A DNA stretch of 64,000 nucleotides from Streptomyces inusitatus. GTDB lineage: Bacteria; Actinomycetota; Actinomycetes; Streptomycetales; Streptomycetaceae. The translations under genes were made by a program, and so were the position numbers. Positions 39,605-48,096 of the stretch are shown one piece after another. Under the pieces are notes generated by a model that was given only the letters and a program-made list of their open reading frames with translations, searched no databases and was not told the origin of the DNA. How positions within the stretch are numbered: position 1 is the stretch's first letter; each line of letters begins with the position of its first letter. The DNA lies in contig NZ_BMWG01000005.1 of the NCBI RefSeq assembly GCF_014651115.1, positions 194,024-258,023 of the forward strand, written 5' to 3'.

Positions 39605-40291
39605 CTACTCGTCGGCCGCGGCCGTCCGGCGCGGCGTCTCGGAGATGCCGCTGTGGCCGAGTTCGGGGCCGAGGCCGAAGTAGTGGCGGAAGTTGTAGAT
39701 CAGCGGGCTCCACGCGGCCGGTTCGATGTGCTGCGTCCCGGGCACGACGAGGCGCGGGTCCGCGTGGACCCGCAGCACACGGGCCTCGACGATCAGGAAG
39801 TCTCCCGCCAGGTCGGTCCCGACGCGCACGGCCCGGGCCTCCAGCTGGATCGGGCACTCGGCGACACGGGGCGGGCGCACCGACCGCGACGGCCGCGGAG
39901 TCAGGCCCGCCGCTTCGAACTTGGCGGGCTCGTAGCGGATCGGGCGGCCGCCGGAGGGGGCGGGCGAGGGGCGACCGGTGAGGCGGCCGAGTCGTTCGAC
40001 CGCGGGCCACTGGCCGGGCTCGGGGAGGTTGATGACCAGCTCCGGCCGGGCGGCGAGGTTCTGGCCGGTCCGGCCGTCCTTGCCGAGCCCCAGGACCACG
40101 ACGTCGCCGAGCGCCCAGGCCGATGACATCGGCGCGAGGTTGAACGAGCCGTCGGGGTTCTCGGTGGTCAGCAGGACGACGGGGGTGCCGAAGTAGAGGA
40201 TGCTCGGGGTGATGGTCAGGTGCTCGGCGGGCTGTGCGGTGCCGGGCCGCTCGGTGCCGGGCTGTGCGGTGCTGGGCTGTGCGGTTCTCAT
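39605..40291 (-). CDS. Flavin reductase-like FMN-binding protein
   Basis: This 228-residue protein has the flavin-reductase-like split-barrel domain: PVVLLTTENPDGSFNLAPMS, ALGDVVVLGLGKDGRTGQNL and LVINLPEP, followed by the helical end IYNFRHYFGLGPELG. It binds FMN and probably reduces flavin or an attached substrate with NAD(P)H. The first 22 residues are a 5-residue repeat (TAQPG-like) encoded by four 15-base repeats, so a start further downstream is possible. It lies directly upstream of the secreted FG-GAP gene's terminator, in the same direction. Confidence 0.82.
   Translation of the reverse strand: MRTAQPSTAQPGTERPGTAQPAEHLTITPSILYFGTPVVLLTTENPDGSFNLAPMSSAWALGDVVVLGLGKDGRTGQNLAARPELVINLPEPGQWPAVERLGRLTGRPSPAPSGGRPIRYEPAKFEAAGLTPRPSRSVRPPRVAECPIQLEARAVRVGTDLAGDFLIVEARVLRVHADPRLVVPGTQHIEPAAWSPLIYNFRHYFGLGPELGHSGISETPRRTAAADE
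40227..40286. repeat. Four 15-bp tandem repeats in the flavin-protein start
   Basis: Four imperfect 15-base units (core GGGCTGTGCGGTG) run from 40227 to 40286 and encode the TAQPS/TAQPG/TERPG/TAQP repeats of the adjacent protein. The copy number could vary by slippage. Confidence 0.6.
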
Positions 40292-40378
40292 ACGGCGACC
40301 GTAGGCAGCGGACGGTTCGGCGGCGGCCGAAGCGAGGCGGTGCGACAGTGGGCCGCGAGGCCTCCTGCGGCGGGCCCG

Positions 40379-40421
40379 GGCCCGGGCCCGCGCGCGGTTC
40401 TTCGGTGCGCGGGCCCGGGCC
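40379..40421. terminator. GC hairpin terminator after the FG-GAP gene
   Basis: GGCCCGGGCCCGCGC (40379-40393) pairs exactly with GCGCGGGCCCGGGCC (40407-40421) around a 13-base loop. It lies 7 bases beyond the FG-GAP stop, on its downstream side. Confidence 0.6.
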
Positions 40422-40427
40422 GACGGC

Positions 40428-41894
40428 TCAGTCGGTGAAGTTCATGCCGTAGCTGGGGTAGCCGGCGGTGGAGATGCCGATCGCGCCCGGGGAGAGCGTG
40501 CGCGCCCCGGTGGTGGTGATCTTCTTCCCGTTGGAGCGGAGCAGGACGACCGAACCGTTGTAGTCGTCCTCGCCGTGGACGCCGACGGTCAGATCGCCCC
40601 TTCCGTCACCGTCCAGGTCGGAGAGGCTGACATCGCTGCCGAAGTTGTCCGACTTCTCAGGCGCGCCGGGCACACCGGCGCTGTCCTGGGAGAAGGACTG
40701 CGCCCCGGCGGTGGAGAGGCCCTTCGACGTGCCGTACAGCACGGTGACGGCACCGGCGAACTGGGTCGAGCCGACCGTCTCGCCGTACGCGCCGATCGCC
40801 AGATCGAGATGGCCGTCGCCGTTGACGTCACCGAGGCCCAGCTCGTTGCCGAAGTGGTCCGCCTTCTCGGAGGACCCGGGCACACCGGGGGTGTCCTGGG
40901 TGAACGAGTCGGAGATGCCCCGGACCGGGCCGCTCGCGCTGCCGTTGACCACGAGGACCTTGCCGCCCTTGGCGGCGGGCTGCCCGGCGGCGTCCGTGTC
41001 CTTGCTGCGGTCCCACTCCAGACCGATGACGATGTCGGCGTACTTGTCGCTGTTGAGCTTGCCGACGACGGTGATGGTGCCCGCGGGCAGCACCCGCGCG
41101 CCGCCACCGCTCAGATTGCCGCTGCGGGTGCCGCGCACCCAGTAGTTGGCGTTGAAGTCGGTGGCGGTGCTGTACGCGTTGACGACCAGGTCGGCGACAC
41201 CGTCGCCGTTCACATCACCGGAGGTGAGGTAGCGGACGCCGTTGTAGGTGCCGGTGTGCACCGGCAGGCTGATGCCGTCGTAACCGCCGGTGCCGCCCGA
41301 CTTGGTGAAACCGCCCCGGTAGCGGTCGACGGTGGCACCGGTGGAACCCAGGGCTATGTCGATCCTGCCGTCGCCGTCGAAGTCGGCCGTCTCGATCGAC
41401 TTGGCGAAGTTGTCGTGCTTGCCCGGCGCGGGGTCCTTGATGGTCGTGCCCCCGTTGAGGCCCTTGGCCGAGCCCCAGAGGATGACGGCGGTGCCGCCGT
41501 CCTTGTCCTTGCCGACGTCTTCGCCGTAAGCGCCCACGGCGAGGTCGGCGAAGCCGTCCTTGTTGAAGTCGCCGAAGCCGCTGGCGGCGCCGAAGTAGTC
41601 GTCGGTCTCGGCACTTCCGGGGACTCCGGGGGAGTTCTGGCTGATCAGAGCGCGGTTGGTGGCGGTGATGCCCTTGGCCGAGCCGTAGTGGACGACGATC
41701 TGGCCCGCGCCCTTCTTCCCGGCGACGGCGGCGAACGCCGCGGAGACGGCGATATCGATGTAGCCGTCACCGTTGAAGTCGGCGTGCAGACCGGAGCCGG
41801 CCGCCGAAGCGGGGCTCGCGGAGATCGCCACCGTGCCACCGGTCAGCGCGACTGCGACGGCGGCGGCCAGGGCCGTACGGAACTTCTTCTGCAT
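40428..41894 (-). CDS. Secreted FG-GAP repeat (integrin-alpha-like) protein
   Basis: This 488-residue protein has a classical signal peptide (KKFRTALAAAVAVALTGG, cleavage after ASA) and about seven FG-GAP repeats forming a beta-propeller. Each repeat contains a calcium-loop such as DFNGDGYIDIAV, DFNKDGFADLAV, DVNGDGHLDLAI or DLDGDGRGDLTV. It has no catalytic domain, so it is probably a secreted adhesin-like or ligand-binding propeller. An AGGAGA ribosome site lies before the ATG. It is common in streptomycete secretomes; partners unknown. Confidence 0.93.
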   Translation of the reverse strand: MQKKFRTALAAAVAVALTGGTVAISASPASAAGSGLHADFNGDGYIDIAVSAAFAAVAGKKGAGQIVVHYGSAKGITATNRALISQNSPGVPGSAETDDYFGAASGFGDFNKDGFADLAVGAYGEDVGKDKDGGTAVILWGSAKGLNGGTTIKDPAPGKHDNFAKSIETADFDGDGRIDIALGSTGATVDRYRGGFTKSGGTGGYDGISLPVHTGTYNGVRYLTSGDVNGDGVADLVVNAYSTATDFNANYWVRGTRSGNLSGGGARVLPAGTITVVGKLNSDKYADIVIGLEWDRSKDTDAAGQPAAKGGKVLVVNGSASGPVRGISDSFTQDTPGVPGSSEKADHFGNELGLGDVNGDGHLDLAIGAYGETVGSTQFAGAVTVLYGTSKGLSTAGAQSFSQDSAGVPGAPEKSDNFGSDVSLSDLDGDGRGDLTVGVHGEDDYNGSVVLLRSNGKKITTTGARTLSPGAIGISTAGYPSYGMNFTD

Positions 41895-42366
41895 GCGGAC
41901 GTCTCCTGCGGCATGCGGGGAGGCCGGGTCCCGGCCTCCTCAGTCAATGGGTCGCGTTCCGCCCTGTTCACCCGGGATTGTTCGCGGGTCATCCGTGCGG
42001 TCGGCGAACGGAAGACCACCTGCGAGGCAGGAGGGTTGTAGGGGAATCGGGGAAATCTTTGGGTCTTCGGTGGTTTCCGTGAAGGTGGTCGGTACGTGCG
42101 GAGTTCCTTGGCGTCGGAGGCGTCCGCCCGGGTGAGCCGTTCAGGAAGCCTGTGGCCGTGGTGCCGGCGGGTGGCCCCGCTCTGCCGCTCGGCCCGGCAG
42201 ACGATCCACCGGACCACCTCGCGGACCGGCGGCGGCGTGAAGGCAAAGGTCATCGAAGCGCTGCGCCGGGCTTGCCTGCTCGTATCCACGACGACAGGCG
42301 GCACCGGCGTCCCGTACGGTGGATGCGTTTGGTGATCCCTGCTGATCGATCGAATGGGGACAGCAG
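41895..42366. other. Intergenic region, no convincing gene
   Basis: These 472 bases lie between the divergent FG-GAP gene and the P-loop kinase. Open frames on the minus strand (up to about 85 codons) have unnatural composition (runs of Arg and Pro). The only clear element is the FG-GAP ribosome site next to its start; the kinase's GGGGACAG precedes 42367. Confidence 0.55.
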
Positions 42367-43086
42367 TTGAACGACTCCGCTCGGCCTCGCCAGACCTGGT
42401 CGACAGCGTCAACATGGTCCGGTCGTCGGGCCACGAGCGCCGACATCTGGATCGTCTCCGGCAATCAGTGTGCCGGCAAGACAACGACAGCCCGCCTACT
42501 CGCGCGAACACTTCCGCTCGCCGCGCACGTTGAAGGCGACGAGATGCAGCGACTGATCGTCTCGGGTTGCCGGTGGGCGGTGCCCGGTGACAACGACCCC
42601 GACACCGGACATCTGACCGGCGACGCGGGTGTTCAGTACGGGCTGCGCATCCGCAACGCATGCCTCGTGGCCGCCGCGTTCGCGGATGCCGGCATTACCG
42701 CGGTCGTCAGCGACACGATCATCAACGAAGGTTTCGAGTCGCTGATCGAGGTCCTGGAGGGGCGACAGGTCCACTTTGTCACGCTCCGCCCACCCGTCGC
42801 GTTGCTACGGCAGCGTGGAATCGACCGGTTGCCCGAGGAGGTCGCGTTCCTGGCGGCCCGCTATGGCGACTCGGATCATCCCGAGGCCGCGACGCTGGCC
42901 GAACGAGTCCGCGCCGCCGCCGAGGGCCGCGCCCTCAACGAGTTCGAGGAGGTCGTGGAGCGGGGCCTCGACCGGCTGCCGCCGGTGGGACTCCGGGTTG
43001 ATCCCAGTGGTCTCGATCCGCAGGATTTGGTGGACCTTCTGCTGAAGCGGCGGGCCGAGGCTGCCTGGGTGGTAAGCGCCGGGTAG
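42367..43086 (+). CDS. P-loop kinase/AAA-like NTPase
   Basis: This 239-residue protein has a Walker A GNQCAGKTTTARLLARTL (G32 to K38-T39) and the gene-order of a small nucleoside- or zeta-toxin/chloramphenicol-phosphotransferase-like kinase: AAHVEGDEMQRLIVSGCRW (substrate D/E), DAGITAVVSDTIINEGF and VTLRPPVALLRQRGIDR. The substrate is unknown; antibiotic modification is one option. There is no ATG or GTG in the region ahead of the P-loop, so a TTG at 42367 with GGGGA six bases upstream is the start. It is alone, without a toxin-antitoxin partner. Confidence 0.7.
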   Translation: MNDSARPRQTWSTASTWSGRRATSADIWIVSGNQCAGKTTTARLLARTLPLAAHVEGDEMQRLIVSGCRWAVPGDNDPDTGHLTGDAGVQYGLRIRNACLVAAAFADAGITAVVSDTIINEGFESLIEVLEGRQVHFVTLRPPVALLRQRGIDRLPEEVAFLAARYGDSDHPEAATLAERVRAAAEGRALNEFEEVVERGLDRLPPVGLRVDPSGLDPQDLVDLLLKRRAEAAWVVSAG

Positions 43087-43389
43087 ATCGCCTTCGAGGG
43101 TGAGCCCCCGCCCGCTGCTCGTGGCGGTGGCGCGGCTCGGCCTGGGTGAAGGCGGTACCGACCGGAAGCCCTCGGGTCAGCCGGCGCCGGTGCTCTCCCG
43201 CGTCCCTCGCCTACGCCCGGACCGGTAAGGGCGACACCGCACTCGTGGCCCGCGTGGCGACCTCGAACGCCGACACAGCCGCCCGTGTCACCTCGGCGAC
43301 GGCGAGGGCACTTTCCTGAAGCGGGGCTCGTGGAGGAAGTCCGGCACCCGCGAGGCGACCGCCTCGTGTGGTGGTGACATCCTTGGCCG
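43087..43389. other. Intergenic region between kinase and HAD genes
   Basis: This 303-base stretch contains no supported gene. A minus-strand open frame of 62 codons (43211-43399) lacks a ribosome site and shows no family resemblance. Confidence 0.5.
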
Positions 43390-44052
43390 ATGTTCTCATC
43401 CGACCCCGTGGGCTGCGTGTTCTTCGATGTCGACGGCACCCTCGTCCCGGGCACGAGTTCCTCGGTCTTCCTGGCCGGATTCCTCGGCCATCGGGACGAG
43501 TTGGCCAGGGCCGAGGACGCCTACGCCTCCGGCGACCTCGACAATCGGCAGGTCTCCGAGCTGGATGCCAAGGGCTGGGCGGGCGTCTCCGAAGAGCGAG
43601 TCCTTCGACTCCTCGACGGGCTTCCCCTGGTCCCGGGCATCGCGGAGACCGTGAGCTGGTGCAGGCGGAACGGGTTGGTGCCCGTGCTGGCGACTCTCGC
43701 CTGGTCGCCGGTCGGCGGCTATCTGGCCGACCGCTTCGGCTTCCACGCGTTCAGCGGACCTCGTCCGGAGACCGTCGGCAACCGGTTCACGGGCCGTGTC
43801 GCCCGCCACTTCGACGAGTACGGCAAACGGGATTTCGCCCTCGCGCAGGCCCGGGCGCTGGGTTTGACTCCCGGCGTCTGCGGAGCCGTCGGGGACAGCC
43901 GCTCCGACCTGCCCCTGTTCTCTTCCGTCGCACTGAGCGTCGCGTTCAACGCCTCGTCGGGAGCGCGGGCGGCGGCGACCGTCGCGGTCGACGGCGACGA
44001 CCTGCGAGAGGTGGTTCCCGCGTTGAGCAGCCTGGTCACGGCCCGGCGGTGA
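43390..44052 (+). CDS. HAD-superfamily phosphatase, SerB/HAD-IB type
   Basis: This 220-residue protein has the HAD motif I FFDVDGTLVP (D13 nucleophile, D15), a helical cap (residues about 22-75), motif II region LATLAWSP, the conserved Lys before motif III in GKRDFALAQARALG, and motif IV GDSRSDLPLF. It is like the phosphoserine phosphatase branch, and hydrolyses a phosphomonoester in the cytosol. The substrate is not known. The ATG at 43390 has no good ribosome site, so it may be leaderless. A methyltransferase gene converges 9 bases away. Confidence 0.85.
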   Translation: MFSSDPVGCVFFDVDGTLVPGTSSSVFLAGFLGHRDELARAEDAYASGDLDNRQVSELDAKGWAGVSEERVLRLLDGLPLVPGIAETVSWCRRNGLVPVLATLAWSPVGGYLADRFGFHAFSGPRPETVGNRFTGRVARHFDEYGKRDFALAQARALGLTPGVCGAVGDSRSDLPLFSSVALSVAFNASSGARAAATVAVDGDDLREVVPALSSLVTARR

Positions 44053-44061
44053 CGATCACTG

Positions 44062-44826
44062 TCACGGGCGGGAGAACACGGCCACGTCGTAGCGTTCGAG
44101 GACCGGCCGGGGCCTGTCCGTCGCCTCGGCGCGGGCCGCGGCCTCCAGGCGGGCGAGTCCTCGGTGGAACTCCTCGTCGGTGAGCCGGGTGAACTTCGAC
44201 TGCGGTCGGCCGATCAGCCTGGCGTGGTACGCCGCCAGGCTCGCCGTGACCGGCTGGGCGAAGGAGACGGTCTCCTCCGGGACGAACCCGGCGGAGACGA
44301 AGTCGGCGACGACCTCTTCCTCGCCCGGGAAGCGCAGCTCATCGCCGGCTCGAAGCTGCGGCCAGTAGTCGTAGACCACCGCGTCCAGCCGTTCGCGAAA
44401 CGTGGTGCGGATGACCGCTCTCCCGCCGGCACGCGTCACACGGGCCAGCTCGCGGGCCGCCCGCGCGCGGTCGGGGAGGTGATGGATCACTCGGGACATC
44501 AGGGCCAGGTCGAAGACGCCCGCAGCGGCGGGGACGGACTCCGCCTCCCCCCGCAAATACCGCACGGCGGGATGCGCATGGTGGCGTCGGGCCTCGGCGA
44601 GCATCGCCTCGGACGCGTCGACCGCCACCACCTCGCTGCTCTCGATCCAGCGAGCCATCGCGGCGGAGAAGACCCCCGTACCGGATCCGATCTCGATGAT
44701 CCGGGGCGCGGGGCGCCGCACATGGGAAGCGATCAGCCCGACCCAGGCCCGGAGTGACCCCTCGGGCATCTCGTTGCCACGCTCGTAGGCGCCGGCCAGT
44801 CGCTCATCGTCATAGACACGGCTCAT
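44062..44826 (-). CDS. SAM-dependent methyltransferase
   Basis: This 254-residue class I methyltransferase has motif I RIIEIGSGTGVFSAAMARW (about 44-62), the acidic VVAVDASEAML (about 67-77), and motif IV FDLALMSRVIHHLPDRARAA. The ubiE/menaquinone-like pattern is general; the substrate is unknown. The ATG at 44826 (SRVYDDERLAG) is chosen, as 27 more codons upstream are not family-like. It is convergent with the HAD gene and divergent from the PRC-barrel gene. Confidence 0.85.
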   Translation of the reverse strand: MSRVYDDERLAGAYERGNEMPEGSLRAWVGLIASHVRRPAPRIIEIGSGTGVFSAAMARWIESSEVVAVDASEAMLAEARRHHAHPAVRYLRGEAESVPAAAGVFDLALMSRVIHHLPDRARAARELARVTRAGGRAVIRTTFRERLDAVVYDYWPQLRAGDELRFPGEEEVVADFVSAGFVPEETVSFAQPVTASLAAYHARLIGRPQSKFTRLTDEEFHRGLARLEAAARAEATDRPRPVLERYDVAVFSRP

Positions 44827-44998
44827 GGGACCGATCCTGGCACGGATCGGTCCCGGTGCGCCGGTGATGAGTACCGGCCCGAGATCAGGGCAGGCGGTGT
44901 TCAGCAACGCTCAAAAACAATTCACCGGAATCGCGGGAGACGGGTGATGGAAAACCGTTGAACGCATCCGGGATCGTCGACAGAAAAGGGAGCATTCC

Positions 44999-45346
44999 AT
45001 GTACGCGCACCTGTGGTCCTACGTTCCGACGGCCGGTCACACGGCGGACGACGACCTCACCGGATACGGTGTCGAGGCGGCGGACGGCCATATCGGAAAG
45101 GTCGACAAGTATTCCACCGAGGTCGGCTCGCAGTACATCGTCGTCGACACCGGCGTATGGATCTTCGGCAAGGAAGTGATGCTGCCCGCCGGCACCGTCA
45201 CCAGCGTCGACCACGAGAGCCGGACCGTCCATGTCGCCCGGACGAAGGACGAGATCAAGGCATCCCCGGAATTCGACAAGGACAGGCACCTCGGCGACCC
45301 GGCCTACCGCGACCAGCTCGGTGGGTACTACAGCTCCGGTCACTGA
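44999..45346 (+). CDS. PRC-barrel domain protein
   Basis: This 115-residue protein contains a PRC-barrel fold: DLTGYGVEAADGHIGKVDKY, then IVVDTGVWIFGKEVMLPAG and VTSVDHESRTVHVARTKDEI, with helical ends. PRC-barrel proteins of this size occur in stress regulons of Streptomyces and in photosynthetic reaction centres; the binding partner here is not known. AAAAGGGAG lies six bases before the ATG. The upstream 170 bases contain no clear sigma-B consensus. Confidence 0.85.
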   Translation: MYAHLWSYVPTAGHTADDDLTGYGVEAADGHIGKVDKYSTEVGSQYIVVDTGVWIFGKEVMLPAGTVTSVDHESRTVHVARTKDEIKASPEFDKDRHLGDPAYRDQLGGYYSSGH

Positions 45347-45386
45347 CCGCGCGTGGTTCCGCCGCCGCCCCTAAGATCTTCCGATC

Positions 45387-46073
45387 ATGGACATGGTTAT
45401 GGGCGGCAACGAGATGATCGCCATCCCTCCGGGGCGAGTGACGCTGTCGGACCGGCGGACGCGGCGCAGTTGGCAGGTCGAGCTCGCGCCCTACCGGCTC
45501 GGGGCGTTTCCGGTCACCCAGGCGTTGTACGCGCGGGTCACAGGTCGGCGGCCGAGTGCCGCCCAGGGCGACCGGCTCCCCGTCGAAGGGGTTTCCTGGT
45601 GGGACGCGGTGCGGTTCTGCAACGAGCTGTCCCGGCGTGAGGGGTTCACGCCCGCGTACCGCTTCCGCACCGACGGCGAAGGCGAAGGCGAAGGCGTCGA
45701 GTGGGACGCGTCCGCCGACGGGTACCGGCTGCCGACCGAGGCCGAGTGGGAGCACGCGTGCCGTGCGGGTACGACAGGGCCGCGTTACGGGGAGCTGGAC
45801 GAGATCGCCTGGTACCGGGGCAACTCGCGCGAACGGATCCATGATGTGGGCGGGAAGAGCCCCAACGCGTGGGGGATGCACGACATGCTCGGCAATGTCT
45901 GGGACTGGTGCTGGGACGTCTACGACGCCGAGGTCTACGGCGAGTACCGGGTGCTCCGCGGCGGTGGCTGGTTCGATGAGCACTGGAGCTGCCGGGCCTC
46001 GGCGCGACGCCGCAGCCACCCGACCTTCCAGGTCGACGACGTGGGTTTCCGTATCGCGCGTTCGGTCGTGTGA
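45387..46073 (+). CDS. Formylglycine-generating-enzyme-like (FGE/SUMF1) domain protein
   Basis: This 228-residue FGE-sulfatase domain protein has the pattern YRLGAFPVTQALYARVTGRR, LPVEGVSWWDAVRFCNELSR, YRLPTEAEWEHACRAG, GMHDMLGNVWDWCWDVYD and VLRGGGWFDEHWSCR. The catalytic Cys pair of true FGE is not clear in the usual position, so it may be a non-oxidising FGE-like protein of the SAV-type hypothetical family. A GEGEGEG micro-repeat lies mid-protein. The ATG at 45387 has weak upstream signal and may be leaderless. The target, a sulfatase or other enzyme, is unknown. Confidence 0.8.
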   Translation: MDMVMGGNEMIAIPPGRVTLSDRRTRRSWQVELAPYRLGAFPVTQALYARVTGRRPSAAQGDRLPVEGVSWWDAVRFCNELSRREGFTPAYRFRTDGEGEGEGVEWDASADGYRLPTEAEWEHACRAGTTGPRYGELDEIAWYRGNSRERIHDVGGKSPNAWGMHDMLGNVWDWCWDVYDAEVYGEYRVLRGGGWFDEHWSCRASARRRSHPTFQVDDVGFRIARSVV

Positions 46074-46095
46074 CGGCCGGTCGCCGGTCCCTGGT

Positions 46096-46746
46096 TCAGC
46101 GGTGCGGGCGGGCGGCGACCATCGCGTCGTGGAGTTCCCCGGGGCCGGGCGCCGGGGGCAGTGTCGACGTCGGCCGGTCGGCGCGGCAGGAATCGAGGAG
46201 CAGCGCGACGAGGCGCTGCCACGCGCCCGGTGCGGCGTGGCGGGTCGAGGACAGCACTCCGGCGTTGGCCATCAGGAACAGCATGACGTCGCCGCTCGTC
46301 AACTCGGGGCGCAGGCTGCCCTGTTCCTGAGCGCGGCGGATCAGCGCGTCCACGGCGGCCAGGGCGCGGGACCTCGGCTCCTCCATGCCCGGTGAGTCGG
46401 GGAAGCAGGCGGTGAAGCCCTCGGTCACTCCGCGGTCGGCGGCCTGCATGGCGCAGACGTGTTCGACGAAACCCCGGAATCCGTCCCACGGGTCGGCGGC
46501 GAGCGAGGCCTCCTCGGCGAGACGGGCCAGTTCGTTCATCCGGTCGGTGAGGACGGCCTCGATGAGCGCCTCCCGTTCGGGGAAGCGCCGGTAGAGCGTG
46601 GCGATGTTCACCTCCGCCTGCCGGGCGATCTCCTCCAGTGGCGCCCCGAGCCCGCGCTCCGCGAATACGGTGCGCGCCGCCGATGTGATGCGCGTCCGGT
46701 TGAACTCCGCGTCCTTGCGAAGCCCCCGGCGCTCGTCCGATGTCAT
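46096..46746 (-). CDS. TetR-family repressor divergent from doxX
   Basis: This 216-residue TetR protein has helix-turn-helix ITSAARTVFAERGLGAPLEE, then IARQAEVNIATLYRRFPERE (about residues 19-60) and a helical ligand domain. It is divergent from the DoxX-like gene with paired AAGTGAAGG half sites in the 95-base gap, so it most likely represses both. The ligand is unknown. Confidence 0.88.
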   Translation of the reverse strand: MTSDERRGLRKDAEFNRTRITSAARTVFAERGLGAPLEEIARQAEVNIATLYRRFPEREALIEAVLTDRMNELARLAEEASLAADPWDGFRGFVEHVCAMQAADRGVTEGFTACFPDSPGMEEPRSRALAAVDALIRRAQEQGSLRPELTSGDVMLFLMANAGVLSSTRHAAPGAWQRLVALLLDSCRADRPTSTLPPAPGPGELHDAMVAARPHR

Positions 46747-46759
46747 GCGCCCATCCTAC

Positions 46760-46827
46760 AAGTGAAGGATCGACTGCGGTTCTGCTAGGTTGACGCCCGC
46801 CATCAAAACGCAGGCATCCCTTCACTT
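46760..46827. promoter_or_regulatory. Inverted pair of AAGTGAAGG sites
   Basis: AAGTGAAGG (46760-46768) and its complement CCTTCACTT (46819-46827) flank the short region between the tetR and doxX starts; the second abuts the doxX ribosome site. They are probable half sites or two operators for the TetR product. Confidence 0.45.
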
Positions 46828-46841
46828 TTGGAGAACGCACC

Positions 46842-47216
46842 GTGAACGTCGTTCTGTGGGTCGCCCGGGCCCTCCTTGCCGTGCTGTTCGCCGGAGCGGG
46901 CGGCATGAAGATCGCCCTGCCGCCGGACTCGCTGATTCCACTGATGCCCTGGGTCGTCGACTTCGCCCCGCTCGCGGTACGGGCCATCGGAGTGGCCGAA
47001 GTACTCGGCGCGGCCGGGCTGATCCTCCCCGCCGCCACCTCGATCGCCCCCGTGCTGACCCCGATCGCCGCCGCCGCGCTCGGTGTCCTCATCACCGGCG
47101 GAACGGTCGTGCACCTCGCCAGATCCGAGCACCCGGCCGCCCTCGCCAACATGGTGGTGCTCGCGGCAGCCGTACTGGTCGCCCGGGACGGATTCCGGCG
47201 CCTGGCGGCCCCGTAG
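46842..47216 (+). CDS. DoxX-like membrane protein
   Basis: This 124-residue protein has four hydrophobic helices and the DoxX-type start VVLWVARALLAVLFAGAGGMK, followed by a conserved PLAVRAIGVAEVLGAAGLIL. DoxX family proteins are small membrane proteins linked to quinone, redox or oxidative stress chemistry. GTG 46842 has GGAGAA six bases upstream. It is divergent from a TetR repressor that probably controls it. Confidence 0.85.
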   Translation: MNVVLWVARALLAVLFAGAGGMKIALPPDSLIPLMPWVVDFAPLAVRAIGVAEVLGAAGLILPAATSIAPVLTPIAAAALGVLITGGTVVHLARSEHPAALANMVVLAAAVLVARDGFRRLAAP

Positions 47217-47310
47217 GGCCCGCAGGGAATCCACCGTCCCACTGTGCGTGCGCGGCCCGCGATCCTATGCTGACCACCGGGGGGCGGAGACGACCTGAAG
47301 GGCATGCCTC

Positions 47311-48093
47311 ATGAAGGCGGCGGGCAGGGGAACGTCAGCGGTGAGGTCCGGGGTGAAGTCAGGGGTCAAGCGGCTCCTGGGACGCGCCGGATTCGACATC
47401 GTGCGCAGCACCAACAACCTGGGAGGCGTCGACGACTTCATCCCGTTCGAGGCGACGATGCGAGCCGCGCGGGCGGCGGGCCTCTCGGTCGGCGACCACA
47501 TCGACCAAGTCATGAACGGCACACCCGGCGCCACCCAGTCCACCATCGACGAACTGCGCGCCCTCGGCGTCTTCGCCGCCGCCCCGGACACCGTGCTGGA
47601 GATCGGTCCCGGCTCCGGCCGGTATCTGGAGAAGACGCTGAAGGAGTGCTCGCCGAGCCGCTACGAGATCTACGAGACGGCCGCGCCCTGGGCCAGCCAT
47701 CTGGTGGAGACCTTCGGCGTCGTCGCCCGGCCGGCCTCGGGGAGCAGCCTCGCCCCGACACCCGACGCCAGCGTCGACCTCGTCCAGGCCCACAAGGTCT
47801 TCAACACCGTGACCTTCCTCTGCGCCTCCCGCTACTTCTTCGAAATGGCCCGGGTCACCCGCCCCGGCGGCCGAATCGTCTTCGACGTCATGACCGAGAC
47901 CTGTCTCGACCCGGCCACCGTGCGCGCCTGGGCCACCCAGGGCGGCGCGGGCCACGACTCCTATCCCGCCGCGATGCCCCGCCGCACCTGCGTGGACCTC
48001 TTCGCGACCCTCGGCTGCGTCCTGGAGGCCGGCTTCCTCGCGCCCATGGGCGTCGCCTCCACGGAGGTGCTCGTCTTCGCGAAGACGGCTTGA
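47311..48093 (+). CDS. SAM-dependent methyltransferase with N-terminal extension
   Basis: This 260-residue protein has a class I methyltransferase domain, with motif I DTVLEIGPGSGRYLEKTLKE (about 92-111), after an N-terminal region containing KSGVKRLLGRAGFDIVRSTN. This type occurs in glycan or nucleoside biosynthesis as well as in stand-alone copies, and the substrate is not predictable. GAAGGG lies ten bases ahead of the ATG. It converges on another methyltransferase gene with a 3-base gap. Confidence 0.82.
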   Translation: MKAAGRGTSAVRSGVKSGVKRLLGRAGFDIVRSTNNLGGVDDFIPFEATMRAARAAGLSVGDHIDQVMNGTPGATQSTIDELRALGVFAAAPDTVLEIGPGSGRYLEKTLKECSPSRYEIYETAAPWASHLVETFGVVARPASGSSLAPTPDASVDLVQAHKVFNTVTFLCASRYFFEMARVTRPGGRIVFDVMTETCLDPATVRAWATQGGAGHDSYPAAMPRRTCVDLFATLGCVLEAGFLAPMGVASTEVLVFAKTA

Positions 48094-48096
48094 CCC

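Noticed and set aside
43211..43399. 62-codon open frame on the minus strand.
   Set aside because: No ribosome site, no family resemblance, and it overlaps the HAD gene start.
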